Positions 1 through 9,779 of a DNA stretch of 46,663 bases are shown here, in pieces. The notes under the pieces were generated by a model, which searched no databases, was not told where the DNA came from, and saw only the letters and a program-made list of their open reading frames with translations. The stretch comes from Deltaproteobacteria bacterium. Lineage in GTDB: Bacteria > Desulfobacterota > Desulfobulbia > Desulfobulbales > SURF-16. The DNA lies in the NCBI GenBank assembly GCA_016219175.1, contig JACRCD010000061.1, positions 1 to 46,663 on the forward strand. Reading direction: 5' to 3'. Each line of letters begins with the position of its first letter. The first letter of the stretch is position 1. A program made the position numbers and the translations under genes.

Positions 1-141
1 GAGATGGTCATGCCTGGTGACAACGTCACCGTAGAAGGCAAGCTGATCACCCCGATTGCCATGGAAGTAGGTTTACGATTTGCGATCCGTGAGGGTGGGC
101 GCACAGTTGGCGCCGGTGTAATTAACGAGATTCTTGAATAA
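1..141 (+). CDS. tuf: Elongation factor Tu, C-terminal end (partial)
   Basis: The reading frame is open from the window edge and gives 46 residues before TAA. They form the last beta-barrel strands of EF-Tu domain 3, with the family-typical run MPGDNV, then [21 protein letters not shown] and a final ILE. EF-Tu is the GTPase that delivers aminoacyl-tRNA to the ribosome. The rest of the gene lies upstream of the window. It ends 10 bp before rpsJ, the usual tuf-rpsJ junction at the head of the S10 operon, so the two are probably co-transcribed. Confidence 0.97.
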   Translation, partial: EMVMPGDNVTVEGKLITPIAMEVGLRFAIREGGRTVGAGVINEILE

Positions 142-151
142 GGGAACAAGC

Positions 152-463
152 ATGATACAAACACAGAAAATCCGTATCAGGCTGAAAGGCTATGATCATA
201 AATTGTTGGATCAATCAACGCATGAAATAGTTGATACGGCAAAAAGAACAGGGGCCATAGTCGCAGGTCCGATTCCGTTACCAACCAGTATCAATAAGTA
301 CTGTGTACTTCGATCTCCTCATGTCGATAAAAAATCCCGTGAGCAATTTGAGATGAGAACGCATCGACGCTTGCTTGACATACTTGAACCTACACAGCAG
401 ACAATAGATGCTTTGATGAAGCTTGAGCTTTCTGCTGGCGTTGATGTTGAAATCAAGTTGTAA
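152..463 (+). CDS. rpsJ: 30S ribosomal protein S10
   Basis: The product is 103 residues, exactly the usual S10 length. It begins [20 protein letters not shown] and carries the family's PIPLPT and RTHRRLLDI segments. S10 sits in the 30S head and, as NusE, also joins transcription antitermination complexes. An in-frame upstream start at 134 would overlap tuf and add six residues. I prefer the ATG at 152, which follows AGGGAACAAG and gives the canonical N-terminus. It is the first gene of the S10 operon, and rplC follows after 32 bp. Confidence 0.97.
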   Translation: MIQTQKIRIRLKGYDHKLLDQSTHEIVDTAKRTGAIVAGPIPLPTSINKYCVLRSPHVDKKSREQFEMRTHRRLLDILEPTQQTIDALMKLELSAGVDVEIKL

Positions 464-495
464 TTTTACCTCATCTTTTAGCAAGGATATAGATT

Positions 496-1125
496 ATGCC
501 TAGGACACTTGGTATATTAGGAAAAAAGATCGGAATGACACGCGTTTACACTGAAGGTGGAGATGCGGTAGGCGTTACTGTCGTTGAGGCAGGTCCTTGT
601 GTTGTTCTGCAGAAAAAGACGGAAAACAAAGAGGGATATAATGCTATCCAGATAGGTTTTGCGCCTAAAAAGGAATCTCGAATCAATAAGCCCATGGCTG
701 GTCATTTCGCTAACGCCGGAAAAGGTGGCTTTTATCATATTAAAGAGTTTCGAGTAGACAATCCCGATAAATTTGAAATCGGACAGCAGATATTAATTAG
801 TGATTTTTTTAAAATCGGGGATATCATTGATGTCTCGGGCAAGGTGAAAGGCCGCGGTTTTCAGGGTGTTGTGCGACGTCATGGTTTTAAGGGCGGCCGC
901 AAAACCCATGGTTCCATGTTCCATCGTGCCCCAGGATCTATTGGCTGCAGTGCCTGGCCGAGCAGAGTTATTAAAGGCAGGAAGTTGCCTGGCCGGATGG
1001 GAAATAATATTGTGACTAAAAAGAATGTTACAATTCTTGATATTCGAGATCAAGAAAATGTTATGGTCATCAAAGGTTCCCTTCCTGGCACGAATAACGA
1101 ATTGCTTCAGATTTTTACAAAGTAA
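496..1125 (+). CDS. rplC: 50S ribosomal protein L3
   Basis: The product is 209 residues and starts with the family signature LGILGKKIGMTRVY. The central loop that reaches towards the peptidyl-transferase centre is intact (GRKTHGSMFHRAPGSIG, about residues 132-148), followed by KGRKLPGRMG. L3 is an early-assembly protein that nucleates 50S formation. An AAGGA Shine-Dalgarno sequence lies 8 bases before the ATG. rplD follows after 21 bp. Confidence 0.98.
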   Translation: MPRTLGILGKKIGMTRVYTEGGDAVGVTVVEAGPCVVLQKKTENKEGYNAIQIGFAPKKESRINKPMAGHFANAGKGGFYHIKEFRVDNPDKFEIGQQILISDFFKIGDIIDVSGKVKGRGFQGVVRRHGFKGGRKTHGSMFHRAPGSIGCSAWPSRVIKGRKLPGRMGNNIVTKKNVTILDIRDQENVMVIKGSLPGTNNELLQIFTK

Positions 1126-1146
1126 CCGATAAAGAGGTGCCAGAAA

Positions 1147-1770
1147 ATGGCTGTAACAGGCATAGTGAATATAAAGAATGAAAAGGTTGGCGAAATTGAG
1201 CTTAACGACAATCTTTTTAGCGTAGAGGTAAAACCTTACATCATTCATGATGTTGTCAGGATGCAACTGGCTGGCAGGAGAGCTGGGAATGCTTGCACAA
1301 AAACGCGGGCAGAGGTAAGCGGCAGCAATGCAAAACCTTGGCGGCAAAAAGGTACCGGACGTGCCCGGTCGGGAAGCAAACGCTCTCCTGTTTGGCGAGG
1401 AGGCGGCACTGTATTTGGTCCCAAGCCACGCAGCTATAGTTTTAAATTATCCAAGAAAGTTCGCAAGCTTGGGCTGAGAATGGCATTGAGTTCCAGGTTT
1501 TCAGAAAACCGGCTTGTAGTTCTTGATGCTTTCGATATGGATGAAATTAAGACAAAAAATTTCGTCAATGTTATGGGAACGCTCAAACTTGATAATGCAC
1601 TTATCGTGATCCCTGAAAATGATGAAAAATTGGAAAGGTCATCACGTAACGTGCCCGGTTACAAGGTTATTCCCACCGCAGGAGTTAACGTATATGACGT
1701 GCTTCTGCATAAAAACATTATATTACTGCAGTCCTGTGTTGACCAGCTTGAAAAGAGGTTGCTTTCATGA
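1147..1770 (+). CDS. rplD: 50S ribosomal protein L4
   Basis: The product is 207 residues. The extended internal loop that lines the exit tunnel is present (KPWRQKGTGRARSGSKRSPVWRGGG, about residues 60-84, with the following GPKPRSY). In some bacteria L4 autoregulates the S10 operon through the leader of rpsJ. That leader lies outside or within the tuf-rpsJ junction here and I see no obvious structure there. The stop codon overlaps the rplW start (ATGA), implying translational coupling. Confidence 0.97.
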   Translation: MAVTGIVNIKNEKVGEIELNDNLFSVEVKPYIIHDVVRMQLAGRRAGNACTKTRAEVSGSNAKPWRQKGTGRARSGSKRSPVWRGGGTVFGPKPRSYSFKLSKKVRKLGLRMALSSRFSENRLVVLDAFDMDEIKTKNFVNVMGTLKLDNALIVIPENDEKLERSSRNVPGYKVIPTAGVNVYDVLLHKNIILLQSCVDQLEKRLLS

Positions 1771-2057
1771 TCGATCTATATAATGTCATAAAAAAACCAT
1801 GCCTTACTGAAAAAGGTATGATTTTGCAGGAAGAACACAATCAGGTTGTCATGAAGGTGCATGTAAAGGCAAACAAGATACAAATCAAGAATGCTGTTGA
1901 ACATCTCTTCAAGGTAAAGGTTGATAATGTTCGAACTGCTAACATGCATGGGAAAAAGAAACGTATTGGCACCCATTCTGGCACACGATCAGACTGGAAG
2001 AAAGCTGTTATCACCCTGGCTGAGGGGCATAAGATTGATTTTCTTGAACAGCTGTAG
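1767..2057 (+). CDS. rplW: 50S ribosomal protein L23
   Basis: The product is 96 residues, a normal bacterial L23 length. It opens with the conserved VIKKPCLTEKG block and contains FKVKVDNVRTANMHGKKKR, the loop that contacts 23S rRNA domain III. L23 lies at the tunnel exit and docks trigger factor and SRP; the usual acidic contact residue sits in the VEHLF region. Its start overlaps the rplD stop by 4 bp, and rplB follows after 45 bp. Confidence 0.96.
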   Translation: MIDLYNVIKKPCLTEKGMILQEEHNQVVMKVHVKANKIQIKNAVEHLFKVKVDNVRTANMHGKKKRIGTHSGTRSDWKKAVITLAEGHKIDFLEQL

Positions 2058-2102
2058 TCTTGCTTAACTGCTTATCGTATAATTAAATAATCGGGGTAAG
2101 AA

Positions 2103-2927
2103 ATGGCAACAATGAAGACCTATAAACCGACATCACCGGGCAGAAGAAACTATGTTTCGATTGTCAACCCGGAATTGTCAAAAGCCAGGCCTGAAAAAGG
2201 TCTGGTGCAACCGCTGCAAAAATCTGGAGGCCGTAATAATTATGGTCGGGTTACAGCCAGACATATAGGTGGTGGCCATAAGCGCAAATATAGGGTGATT
2301 GATTTTAAACGGGATAAGGTTAATATTCCCGCCAAGGTAGCGGCAATTGAATATGATCCGAACAGATCAGCCAATATAGCTCTTATTTTTTATGCTGACG
2401 GTGAAAAGAGATACATTATATCACCCTTAGGGATAAAGGTAGGTGATGTTGTAGAAGCCGGCGAGAAAGTAGATATTAAGGTTGGCAACTGTCTACCCAT
2501 GGCCAACATTCCTCTTGGCAGCATCATTCATAACTTGGAGATGCGTATTGGCAAAGGCGCGCAGATGGTACGAAGTGCCGGTGCCTCTGCTCAGCTTATG
2601 GCTAAGGAAGGCGAGCATGTCCTGGTCAAACTTCCTTCGGGTGAGGTTCGTAGATTTCATCGGCAATGCCGTGCTTGTATAGGTCAGATTGGTAATATTG
2701 AGCACGAAAGTGAAAAAGTCGGCAAAGCAGGACGTAGTCGTTGGAATGGCCATAGGCCAAAGGTTCGTGGTGTTGCCATGAATCCCCATGATCATCCAAT
2801 GGGCGGTGGTGAAGGAAAAAGCTCTGGTGGCCGTCATCCCTGTACGCCTTGGGGTATACCTACCAAAGGATACAAGACGAGAAAGAAGAAGCCATCCGAT
2901 AAGGATATCGTCAAGAAACGGTCATAA
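2103..2927 (+). CDS. rplB: 50S ribosomal protein L2
   Basis: The product is 274 residues, full length. [12 protein letters not shown] at the start, [23 protein letters not shown] near residue 50 and a C-terminal [12 protein letters not shown] motif identify L2. The first His of the DHP motif, important for peptidyl-transferase function, is kept; the second His, seen in E. coli (DHPHGGG), is Met here. The basic C-terminal tail ends KKRS. The rpsS start lies 14 bp downstream. Confidence 0.98.
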   Translation: MATMKTYKPTSPGRRNYVSIVNPELSKARPEKGLVQPLQKSGGRNNYGRVTARHIGGGHKRKYRVIDFKRDKVNIPAKVAAIEYDPNRSANIALIFYADGEKRYIISPLGIKVGDVVEAGEKVDIKVGNCLPMANIPLGSIIHNLEMRIGKGAQMVRSAGASAQLMAKEGEHVLVKLPSGEVRRFHRQCRACIGQIGNIEHESEKVGKAGRSRWNGHRPKVRGVAMNPHDHPMGGGEGKSSGGRHPCTPWGIPTKGYKTRKKKPSDKDIVKKRS

Positions 2928-2941
2928 TAGGGAGATAAAGC

Positions 2942-3217
2942 ATGGGACGATCAATTAAAAAAGGTCCGTTTGTAGATGACCATTTAATGAACAAAGTTAC
3001 AAGCGCAAAGGATACAGGATCAAGAAAGGTCATTAAAACCTGGTCCAGGCGTTCAGATATACTTCCTGAAATGGTAGGCCTCACCTTTGCAGTTCATAAT
3101 GGGAAAAAATTTATTCCCGTATTTGTCACTGAGAATATGGTAGGCCACAAGTTCGGGGAATTTTCTCCAACACGGACATTCTATAGCCATGCCGGTGACA
3201 GGAAAGGCAAAAAGTAA
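2942..3217 (+). CDS. rpsS: 30S ribosomal protein S19
   Basis: The product is 91 residues, with the S19 N-terminus [14 protein letters not shown] and the core [15 protein letters not shown] followed by [11 protein letters not shown] and the [13 protein letters not shown] block. S19 sits at the top of the 30S head near S13 and contacts the A-site finger bridge. A GGGAGATAAAGC ribosome-binding region precedes the ATG. rplV follows after 33 bp. Confidence 0.97.
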   Translation: MGRSIKKGPFVDDHLMNKVTSAKDTGSRKVIKTWSRRSDILPEMVGLTFAVHNGKKFIPVFVTENMVGHKFGEFSPTRTFYSHAGDRKGKK

Positions 3218-3250
3218 TTTTGCTGTCACCTGAAAAGGAGTCATTATCTA

Positions 3251-3583
3251 ATGGAAGCAAAGGCTGTTGTAAAAAATATTAGAATTTCGCCTCAAAAAGC
3301 GCGGCTGGTCGCCGATATGATACGAGGCCAGCATATTGGTACAGCACTTAACACCTTGAAATTCTCCATGAAAAAAGGTGCGCGGATTATACGTAAAGTT
3401 GTTGAATCCGCGGTGGCTAACGCCAGCCAGAATGAGGCAATAGACGTTGATACGTTATATGTGAAAACAATATACGTAGATGGAGGGCCGATGCTGAAAC
3501 GCATTCGTCCCAGGGCAATGGGAAGAGCGACCCGGATATTGAAAAGATCAAGCAGCATTACTGTTGTTCTTGATGAAGTTTGA
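3251..3583 (+). CDS. rplV: 50S ribosomal protein L22
   Basis: The product is 110 residues. It has the N-terminal [15 protein letters not shown] helix and the C-terminal beta-hairpin that lines the exit tunnel near the macrolide site ([18 protein letters not shown], about residues 79-96). AAAAGGAG precedes the ATG. The next gene, rpsC, begins 84 bp downstream after an AT-rich gap without visible structure. Confidence 0.97.
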   Translation: MEAKAVVKNIRISPQKARLVADMIRGQHIGTALNTLKFSMKKGARIIRKVVESAVANASQNEAIDVDTLYVKTIYVDGGPMLKRIRPRAMGRATRILKRSSSITVVLDEV

Positions 3584-3667
3584 TTTTTGCCAAATTGCTA
3601 AATATACACATTTAAGCTAAACTCAGGCAGTTGATTTAACATAATTCTTATGTGATGGAGGAAGGTT

Positions 3668-4315
3668 TTGGGCCAGAAAGTTAATCCAATAGGTTTGCGC
3701 CTCAATATAGTGCGATCATGGGAATCAACATGGTACGCAGACCGTGATTATGCGAAATATTTACTTGAAGATCAGAAGATCAGAAAGTACTTAAAGAAAA
3801 GGCTTTATCATGCCGGAATTTCTAAAATCAATATTGCCCGGACCGGTGAAAAACTTAAACTGAAACTCCACACAGCAAGACCCGGCATAGTGATCGGTCA
3901 AAAGGGTACCGAGATTGAAGCACTTAAAAGCGATCTCGATAAACTGACAAACCGGCAATGTGTGGTTGACATACAGGAAGTCAGAAGACCTGAGGCAGAT
4001 GCTCAACTTGTGGCTGAAAATGTTGCCCTTCAACTTGAACGGCGTATCGCTTTTCGCCGGGCAATGAAAAAGGCTGTTAATATCGCCTTGAAGTTCGGAG
4101 CAAAAGGTATTAAAATTGCCTGCTCTGGTCGATTAGGTGGCGCAGAGATGGCTCGGCGCGAGTGGACCCGTGAAGGACGTGTTCCTCTTCACACGCTAAG
4201 GGCTGATATAGATTACGGATTTGCCGAGGCGAATACAACCTATGGCATTATCGGGGTAAAAGTTTGGATCTTTAAGGGAGAAGTCCTTTCTGATTTGGAA
4301 CAGGTCAGTGAATAA
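3668..4315 (+). CDS. rpsC: 30S ribosomal protein S3 (TTG start)
   Basis: The product is 215 residues. It begins [14 protein letters not shown] when the TTG at 3668 is read as the start; GGAGGAAGG lies just upstream and no ATG is available at the family's N-terminus. The KH domain carries [15 protein letters not shown], and the C-terminal half has RAMKKA and [14 protein letters not shown]3 lines the mRNA entry channel of the 30S head. It is one of five TTG-initiated ribosomal protein genes in this block. rplP follows after a 117-bp gap. Confidence 0.96.
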   Translation: MGQKVNPIGLRLNIVRSWESTWYADRDYAKYLLEDQKIRKYLKKRLYHAGISKINIARTGEKLKLKLHTARPGIVIGQKGTEIEALKSDLDKLTNRQCVVDIQEVRRPEADAQLVAENVALQLERRIAFRRAMKKAVNIALKFGAKGIKIACSGRLGGAEMARREWTREGRVPLHTLRADIDYGFAEANTTYGIIGVKVWIFKGEVLSDLEQVSE

Positions 4316-4432
4316 ATAGACACGGACTGTTCTGAAAAAATAAGGGGCATAATAAGCGCTCCGTATTTAATTCAATGTAAATTTAAGCAGATTTCTTTTG
4401 ATATGCTTAAAATTGATTAGGGTAATGTAGCC

Positions 4433-4849
4433 ATGCTGAGTCCAAAGAAAGTTAAACATAGAAAACAGATGAAGGGCCGCATGAAAGGCGCAGCGCTTCG
4501 CGGTTCATCCTTGGTATTTGGTGAGTATGCTTTGAAAGCTACTGAGTGCGGAAAGATGACAGCTCAACAGATAGAAGCAGCTCGTATAGCGATTAACAGA
4601 ACTGTTAAACGTGGCGGAAAAATGTGGATTCGTATATTTCCGGATAAGCCGATCACCAAGAAGCCTGCTGAAACCAGGATGGGAAAAGGTAAAGGCGCGC
4701 CTGAGTTGTGGGTTGCCCCGATAAAGCCTGGTAGAATATTATACGAAATAATCGGCGTTGAAGAAAGTCTTGCAATTAAAGCACTTAAGTTGGCAGGTAA
4801 TAAGCTTCCTTTTGCAACGAAAGTTATTTCAAAAAGGACCACCATATGA
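4433..4849 (+). CDS. rplP: 50S ribosomal protein L16
   Basis: The product is 138 residues and opens [19 protein letters not shown], the standard L16 N-terminus. The [19 protein letters not shown] segment includes the conserved stretch near the A site, where E. coli carries a hydroxylated Arg. L16 binds late in 50S assembly. Its TGA overlaps the ATG of rpmC (ATGA), the usual coupling of these two genes. Confidence 0.97.
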   Translation: MLSPKKVKHRKQMKGRMKGAALRGSSLVFGEYALKATECGKMTAQQIEAARIAINRTVKRGGKMWIRIFPDKPITKKPAETRMGKGKGAPELWVAPIKPGRILYEIIGVEESLAIKALKLAGNKLPFATKVISKRTTI

Positions 4850-5040
4850 AAGCAAAGGAAATCAGGGTATTATCTATTGAAGACCTGAAAGTTAAATGCA
4901 TAGATTTGGCTGAAGAGCTGAATAAGTTGAAATTCCAGCATGGAATAAGACCGCTTGAAAATACAGCTAAACTGAAAGATTTGCGCAGGCAGATTTCAGT
5001 AATTAAAACTGTTATGACAGAAAAATTACAGTCAAATTAA
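4846..5040 (+). CDS. rpmC: 50S ribosomal protein L29
   Basis: The product is 64 residues, forming the two-helix L29 fold with a conserved LKFQ segment (about residues 28-31) and a final helix starting [15 protein letters not shown]29 sits beside L23 at the tunnel exit. It overlaps rplP by 4 bp. The next gene, rpsQ, begins after 50 bp. Confidence 0.95.
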   Translation: MKAKEIRVLSIEDLKVKCIDLAEELNKLKFQHGIRPLENTAKLKDLRRQISVIKTVMTEKLQSN

Positions 5041-5090
5041 TCTATAGAGATACATACTGTCACAAAAAAAGTGTATCGCAGGATAAGAAG

Positions 5091-5357
5091 ATGGTTGATA
5101 AGAAAGCACATAAAAAGACAAAAATCGGCATTGTTATCAGTGATAAAATGGACAAAAGTGTTGTCATCCGGACTGAACGTCTGGTGCGACATAAACTTTA
5201 CGGAAAGTTTATTCGTCGCCAAGTGAAATACATGGCTGATGACCCTGAAAGCCTTTGTAGCGTCGGCGATCGTGTTATGATAGAAGAATGTCGTCCTATG
5301 AGCAAAAGAAAACGGTGGCGGTTGCGTAAAGTTGTTGAGAAGGCCGTGATTGTATAA
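5091..5357 (+). CDS. rpsQ: 30S ribosomal protein S17
   Basis: The product is 88 residues with the S17 OB-fold core GIVISDKMDKSVVI, then VRHKLYGKFIRR and GDRVMIEECRPMSKRKRWRL. S17 is a primary 16S rRNA binding protein. The start is the ATG after GCAGGATAAGAAG. It lies in the usual rpmC-rpsQ-rplN order, with a 94-bp gap before rplN. Confidence 0.96.
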   Translation: MVDKKAHKKTKIGIVISDKMDKSVVIRTERLVRHKLYGKFIRRQVKYMADDPESLCSVGDRVMIEECRPMSKRKRWRLRKVVEKAVIV

Positions 5358-5451
5358 GGCTTACAGCACTGCTTTACACTTTTAATTCTTTGTTTACATA
5401 CACATTTATTACTCAATAATATTCACTGAATGGTGGATAGTTGGTGAAGAT

Positions 5452-5820
5452 ATGATACAGACAGAAACCGTTCTAAATGTTGCTGATAACTCCGGGGCGA
5501 AGAAAGTTCTCTGCATCCGAGTACTTGGAGGAACCAGACGAAGATATGCCCGTGTGGGTGACGTCATTGTCGTTTCCGTAAAAGAGGCTATCCCGAATGC
5601 CAAGGTCAAAAAAGGTGATGTACTCAAAGCAGTAATTGTTCGCACCGTTAAACAAATAAAACGTAAAGATGACACTTCCGTTCGTTTTGACGAGAATTCG
5701 GCAGTGCTTCTTTCAGGTTCTGGAGAGCCTATCGGCACCAGGATCTTTGGGCCTGTTGCCCGTGAGCTGCGACTTAAAGGTTTTATGAAAATTATTTCAC
5801 TTGCCCCTGAAGTGCTTTAG
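5452..5820 (+). CDS. rplN: 50S ribosomal protein L14
   Basis: The product is 122 residues, exactly the common L14 length. It begins [17 protein letters not shown], the family signature, and ends with the [19 protein letters not shown] tail. L14 lies at the subunit interface, forms bridges with 16S rRNA and is the target of the silencing factor RsfS. A GGTGAAGAT sequence precedes the ATG. Confidence 0.97.
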   Translation: MIQTETVLNVADNSGAKKVLCIRVLGGTRRRYARVGDVIVVSVKEAIPNAKVKKGDVLKAVIVRTVKQIKRKDDTSVRFDENSAVLLSGSGEPIGTRIFGPVARELRLKGFMKIISLAPEVL

Positions 5821-5894
5821 GCTTCAATTATTACTTGGCTCAATTACTGCGAACTTTCAGTAACGGTTTTAAAATTTTTTATGAGGATACATTA

Positions 5895-6230
5895 ATGGGT
5901 GCAGTGGGTAATTATCTAAAACTTAATGATAAGGTAGAGGTTATTGCCGGAAAGGATAAAGGCCGTGTTGGTAAAATTATAAAGGTTTATCCTGCCACTA
6001 ATAAGGCAAAAGTAGAAAAAATCAACATGATCAAACGCCACACGAAGCCGAGTATGAAAAATCAGCAGGGTGGCATTATCGAAATGGAGGCAGCTATTCA
6101 TGTTTCCAATCTCATGCTGATTTGCTCCAAGTGTGCAAAAACCGTTCGCATAAAAACCTCTCTTTTGGATGATGGGACAAAAGTCCGCATTTGTAAGAAA
6201 TGTGGTGAATCAATAGAATCAAATGCTTAA
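5895..6230 (+). CDS. rplX: 50S ribosomal protein L24
   Basis: The product is 111 residues from the ATG at 5895. The frame stays open upstream to a TTG at 5835, but that would add 20 residues unlike L24 and lacks a ribosome-binding site. ATGAGGA before 5895 fits. The KOW motif reads [17 protein letters not shown]. The C-terminus carries two CxxC pairs (CSKC and CKKC), the zinc-ribbon-like tail found in many bacterial L24 proteins. Confidence 0.94.
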   Translation: MGAVGNYLKLNDKVEVIAGKDKGRVGKIIKVYPATNKAKVEKINMIKRHTKPSMKNQQGGIIEMEAAIHVSNLMLICSKCAKTVRIKTSLLDDGTKVRICKKCGESIESNA

Positions 6231-6256
6231 CCGTATTTGGTTTATTGGAGGCTATG

Positions 6257-6796
6257 ATGGTAAGTTTAAAAGAGTATTATGAAAAAGAATGTGTGCCCAT
6301 GCTCATCAAAGAGTTCGGGTACAAAAATATGATGCAGGTCCCCAAAATAGAGAAAATTGTTTTGAATATGGGATTAGGCGAAGCCGTGCAGAATCCAAAA
6401 ATTGTTGAGGGAGCTGCCAATGAACTGACGCTTATCGCCGGTCAGAAGGCTGTTGTAACCAAAGCCAAAAAATCTATTGCCGGTTTTAAGCTCAGGGAAG
6501 GTATGTCAATTGGCTGCAAGGTGACACTCCGCAAAGAAAAAATGTATGACTTTTACAGTAAGCTCGTGCATATTGCTCTTCCCAGGGTTCGCGATTTCAG
6601 AGGGATTAAACCCACAGGATTTGATGGACGGGGTAATTTTTCATTCGGGGTTAAAGAGCATATTATTTTCCCTGAGATTGACTATGATAAAATTGATAAA
6701 ATTAAAGGGTTTAATGTAACTATTACAACCAATGCAAAGACTGATGAAGAAGGGCGTTTTCTTTTAAGGGCTTTAGGGATGCCTTTCCGTAAATAG
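6257..6796 (+). CDS. rplE: 50S ribosomal protein L5
   Basis: The product is 179 residues from the ATG at 6257, the exact E. coli length. TTGGAGG immediately upstream serves as the Shine-Dalgarno sequence, so the upstream TTG (6245) and ATG (6254) are less likely starts. Family blocks include [15 protein letters not shown], the [14 protein letters not shown] loop and [20 protein letters not shown]5 binds 5S rRNA and contacts the P-site tRNA elbow. rpsZ follows 20 bp downstream. Confidence 0.95.
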   Translation: MVSLKEYYEKECVPMLIKEFGYKNMMQVPKIEKIVLNMGLGEAVQNPKIVEGAANELTLIAGQKAVVTKAKKSIAGFKLREGMSIGCKVTLRKEKMYDFYSKLVHIALPRVRDFRGIKPTGFDGRGNFSFGVKEHIIFPEIDYDKIDKIKGFNVTITTNAKTDEEGRFLLRALGMPFRK

Positions 6797-6816
6797 TTCT
6801 ATTCAGGAGGAAGAGG

Positions 6817-7002
6817 TTGGCTAAGAAATCTTTAATAGCAAAAAGTGAGCGTAAGGCAAAATTTTCCGTACGCGCTTATAATCGCTGTCCACTCTGTGGT
6901 AGACCACGAGCTTTTATACGCAAATTTGGTATTTGCCGTATTTGTTTTCGGAATCTTGCATCCCGGGGTGAGATAACAGGCGTGACGAAGTCGAGCTGGT
7001 AA
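6817..7002 (+). CDS. rpsZ: 30S ribosomal protein S14, zinc-binding short form (TTG start)
   Basis: The product is 61 residues, the short type Z form rather than the 101-residue zinc-free form. A full zinc ribbon is present: Cys24, Cys27, Cys40 and Cys43. The TTG start at 6817 follows GGAGGAAGAGG, and the translation [15 protein letters not shown] matches the usual N-terminus. S14 joins the 30S head late. The C-terminal end ITGVTKSSW is the family signature. Confidence 0.96.
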   Translation: MAKKSLIAKSERKAKFSVRAYNRCPLCGRPRAFIRKFGICRICFRNLASRGEITGVTKSSW

Positions 7003-7049
7003 CAGTTTTTTCTTTGTCTGTTTTGATTGACTGCAAAAGGAGTTGTTCA

Positions 7050-7448
7050 ATGTCTATAAGTGATCCTCTGGCAGATATGCTGACCAGAATCAGAAATGCC
7101 AAAATGGTAAAGTTTGAAAGCCTTGAGATGCCTAATTCCAAAATAAAACGGGGTGTGGCGGAAATCTTAAAAAAAGAAGGCTATATCAGCGATTATCAAG
7201 TAATTACTGATAGTAAACAGGGCATTTTGAAAATTGGCTTGAAATATGACCAGAATAGAAACAGTGTTATATCTGGTTTAAAAAGTGTGAGCAAGCCCGG
7301 ATGCCGTGTTTATGTGAAATCAGATGCGATACCTAAGGTAATGAGTGGCCTTGGAATTGCCATTATTTCGACATCTACTGGCATTCTTACTGACAGGGAA
7401 GCTCGAAAGGCCCGGATTGGTGGGGAGTTGCTCTGCACCGTCTGGTAA
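7050..7448 (+). CDS. rpsH: 30S ribosomal protein S8
   Basis: The product is 132 residues from the ATG at 7050, preceded by AAAAGGAG. A frame extension to 7014 is unlikely because [17 protein letters not shown] is the canonical N-terminus. The C-terminal [26 protein letters not shown] block is conserved S8. In E. coli S8 represses the spc operon by binding near rplE; I cannot recognise that site here by eye. A 90-bp gap precedes rplF. Confidence 0.96.
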   Translation: MSISDPLADMLTRIRNAKMVKFESLEMPNSKIKRGVAEILKKEGYISDYQVITDSKQGILKIGLKYDQNRNSVISGLKSVSKPGCRVYVKSDAIPKVMSGLGIAIISTSTGILTDREARKARIGGELLCTVW

Positions 7449-7538
7449 TATTACCATATGATATGGCAGTCTGTAAATTATACAGGCTTCTCTTAATTAA
7501 GTAAACGTGAAGTAAGTAAGACACAGTGGAGATGACCA

Positions 7539-8075
7539 ATGTCAAGGATTGGCAATCAACCCATACAGGTACCAGCTGGGGTAAAAGTTGATATTAATGG
7601 TACACATGTCAAGGTTACCGGACCCAAGGGAACTTTGGAAAGAAATATACGGCCCGAGATCGGCCTTGATCAGGCTGATGGAGTCATTAAGGTAAAATGC
7701 CTCGATAACAGCAAACGAACAAGTGCCTTTAGCGGGCTTACTCGTACGCTTGTTAATAACATGATTCTCGGCACTGAAAAAATGTTCAGCAAGAAACTGG
7801 TCATAGAAGGTGTCGGGTATAAGGTTGATTTGCAAACTGATGTACTGACCCTCAACCTCGGGTTTTCGAACCCCGTAATTTTCAATCTTCCTGCCGGGGT
7901 TTCCGGTAAAGTAGACAAAACAACCATAACTCTGGAGTCGATAGACAAAGAGCTTCTTGGTCTTACTGCCGCGAAAATTCGTGATATTAGAAAGCCCGAA
8001 CCTTATAAGGGTAAAGGTATACGATATGAAGGTGAACATATCGTCAGAAAGGCCGGCAAGTCAGCGTCGAAGTAA
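7539..8075 (+). CDS. rplF: 50S ribosomal protein L6
   Basis: The product is 178 residues with two tandem L6 folds. The first opens MSRIGNQPIQVPAGVKV; the second ends with the signature IRDIRKPEPYKGKGIRYEGEHI near the C-terminus. L6 lies at the base of the L7/L12 stalk near the sarcin-ricin loop. GTGGAGATG provides the ribosome-binding site. Confidence 0.97.
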   Translation: MSRIGNQPIQVPAGVKVDINGTHVKVTGPKGTLERNIRPEIGLDQADGVIKVKCLDNSKRTSAFSGLTRTLVNNMILGTEKMFSKKLVIEGVGYKVDLQTDVLTLNLGFSNPVIFNLPAGVSGKVDKTTITLESIDKELLGLTAAKIRDIRKPEPYKGKGIRYEGEHIVRKAGKSASK

Positions 8076-8113
8076 CAAACAGAGTAACATTTGAATTTAT
8101 TTAGGTTAAAACA

Positions 8114-8479
8114 ATGGCGAGAACAAATCAAAAAACTGTTGCACGTGGCAAGCGTATCAAGAGAATAAGAAAGAAAATTTTGGGTACTGCTGAAAGACCG
8201 CGCCTGCGTGTTTTTAAAAGTTCTAAACATATATATGCCCAAGTCATTGATGATGTTGCGGGTCACACCATGTGTGCGATGTCCACATGTGATAAGTCCT
8301 ATACCCCTGTTGATGAAAAAGGCAAAACAGCAACAGCTCATCAAGTAGGAATTCTTTTGGCACAGAAAGCAAAAGAAAAAGGCATCAACAAAGTAGTTTT
8401 CGACAGGGGCGGCTATATATATCACGGCCGAGTAAAGGCTTTTTCAGATGGTGCTCGTGAAGGCGGGCTTGAATTTTAG
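8114..8479 (+). CDS. rplR: 50S ribosomal protein L18
   Basis: The product is 121 residues, with a basic N-terminal tail ([31 protein letters not shown]) and the C-terminal [28 protein letters not shown] block. L18 binds 5S rRNA with L5. It follows rplF by 38 bp, and rpsE begins 55 bp downstream. Confidence 0.97.
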   Translation: MARTNQKTVARGKRIKRIRKKILGTAERPRLRVFKSSKHIYAQVIDDVAGHTMCAMSTCDKSYTPVDEKGKTATAHQVGILLAQKAKEKGINKVVFDRGGYIYHGRVKAFSDGAREGGLEF

Positions 8480-8534
8480 TAATTTTTTTCAAGCGTGAAT
8501 CATATAAATTATTTGTAATTGTTGGGGGTGCAAG

Positions 8535-9041
8535 TTGGCCGATTTTAAAAGCGATAAGATTGATGATCAGCTTATTGAAAAGATTGTATACATCAACAGG
8601 GTAGCTAAAGTTGTTAAAGGTGGTCGGCGTTTCAGCTTTAGTGCGATTGTAGTAGTAGGTGATGGTAAAGGTAATGTCGGTTATGGACTTGGCAAGGCAA
8701 ATCAAGTGCCTGAAGCAATCCGGAAGGGCGTAGAGAAAGCTCGTAAAGACATGAAGCCTGTTGCTATCAATGAAATTAGCATCCCCCATGAGACGAATGG
8801 CAGATTTGGTGCAGGCAAGGTAATGCTAAAACCCGCTTCTGCAGGTACTGGCGTAATTGCCGGTGGCGCAGTACGTGCGGTCCTTGAAGCAGCAGGGATT
8901 CAGAATATTCTGACCAAATGCCTTGGTTCCCACAACCCTCATAATCTTGTTAAGGCGACTCTCGATGGTCTGAGAAAACTGCGCAGCGTTGAAAAAATTG
9001 CAGCTCAGCGCGGGATGACAGCTGAAGAGATACTTTCATAA
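8535..9041 (+). CDS. rpsE: 30S ribosomal protein S5 (TTG start)
   Basis: The product is 168 residues. The TTG at 8535 follows GGGGGTGCAAG, and the N-terminal region reaches the double-stranded RNA-binding S5 domain ([20 protein letters not shown]). The C-terminal domain has APASAGTGV-like [21 protein letters not shown]5 supports decoding fidelity and mRNA unwinding at the entry tunnel. The sequence has no obvious deviations from the family. Confidence 0.96.
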   Translation: MADFKSDKIDDQLIEKIVYINRVAKVVKGGRRFSFSAIVVVGDGKGNVGYGLGKANQVPEAIRKGVEKARKDMKPVAINEISIPHETNGRFGAGKVMLKPASAGTGVIAGGAVRAVLEAAGIQNILTKCLGSHNPHNLVKATLDGLRKLRSVEKIAAQRGMTAEEILS

Positions 9042-9144
9042 TTTTTTATACATTTGCATTATGCTTCAAGGCAAATGTTCAACAGTTTAATTTCCGGATA
9101 ATTATTTCGTATATGAATGCGATGAGTTATTGATAGGTACGGTC

Positions 9145-9327
9145 ATGGCGAATGAGCTTAAAATTACTTTGAAAAAAAGCGTGATAGGCTGCACGGATAA
9201 AATCCGTGCAACAGCCATAGGTCTTGGTTTGACCAAAACGAACAAAACGATTGTTCGGAAGGACACTCCTGAAATCAGGGGAATGATAAGCAAGGTTCAA
9301 CATCTTGTGCAAGTGGAGGAAGTATAA
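9145..9327 (+). CDS. rpmD: 50S ribosomal protein L30
   Basis: The product is 60 residues from the ATG at 9145. The upstream TTG at 9130 would add five residues not usual for L30. The family core is ELKITLKKSVIGCTDKIRATAIGLGL, followed by the RKDTPEIRGMISKVQHLV helix. The final A of its TAA stop is the first base of the rplO ATG, so the two genes are tightly coupled. Confidence 0.95.
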   Translation: MANELKITLKKSVIGCTDKIRATAIGLGLTKTNKTIVRKDTPEIRGMISKVQHLVQVEEV

Positions 9328-9767
9328 TGTTGTCATTAGCAAATTTATCTCCGCAGAAAGGTTCAACCAAGCAGAGGAAACGTTTAGGCAGAGGCCCTGG
9401 TTCAGGCCATGGTAAAACCTCAGGCCGTGGTCATAAGGGTTTCAAGGCACGTTCAGGCAGCGGTATTAAGCTTGGTTTTGAGGGCGGTCAGATGCCTTTG
9501 CAACGGCGCTTGCCCAAACGTGGCTTTAACAACATATTCCGGAAGGAATACGCTGTTGTCAATGTTAAGGATCTTGAGAAATTCGAAGCTGGTACAAAAG
9601 TTGACAGGCAGCTTTTGATTGAGGCCGGGCTTGTGCGTGCAAAGGATAATTTTGTTAAGGTTCTCGGAGACGGCGAGCTTACCAAAAAGGTTACTGTCGC
9701 GGTTGATAAAGTCAGTTTAAGCGCCCGCAAAAAAATTGAAAATGTCGGCGGCTCTGTCGAGGAATAA
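9327..9767 (+). CDS. rplO: 50S ribosomal protein L15
   Basis: The product is 146 residues. The glycine-rich basic N-terminal half (KRLGRGPGSGHGKTSGRGHKG, then GFEGGQMPLQRRLPKRGF) threads into 23S rRNA, while the C-terminal globular half ends KIENVGGSVEE. It overlaps rpmD by one base and precedes secY by 12 bp. Confidence 0.97.
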   Translation: MLSLANLSPQKGSTKQRKRLGRGPGSGHGKTSGRGHKGFKARSGSGIKLGFEGGQMPLQRRLPKRGFNNIFRKEYAVVNVKDLEKFEAGTKVDRQLLIEAGLVRAKDNFVKVLGDGELTKKVTVAVDKVSLSARKKIENVGGSVEE

Positions 9768-9779
9768 AAAGAGGACTTT

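Noticed and set aside
5044-5058. A 15-base word ATAGAGATACATACT shared with 23185-23199.
   Set aside because: One or two such matches are expected by chance in 46 kb on both strands, and neither copy has structure or a clear role.
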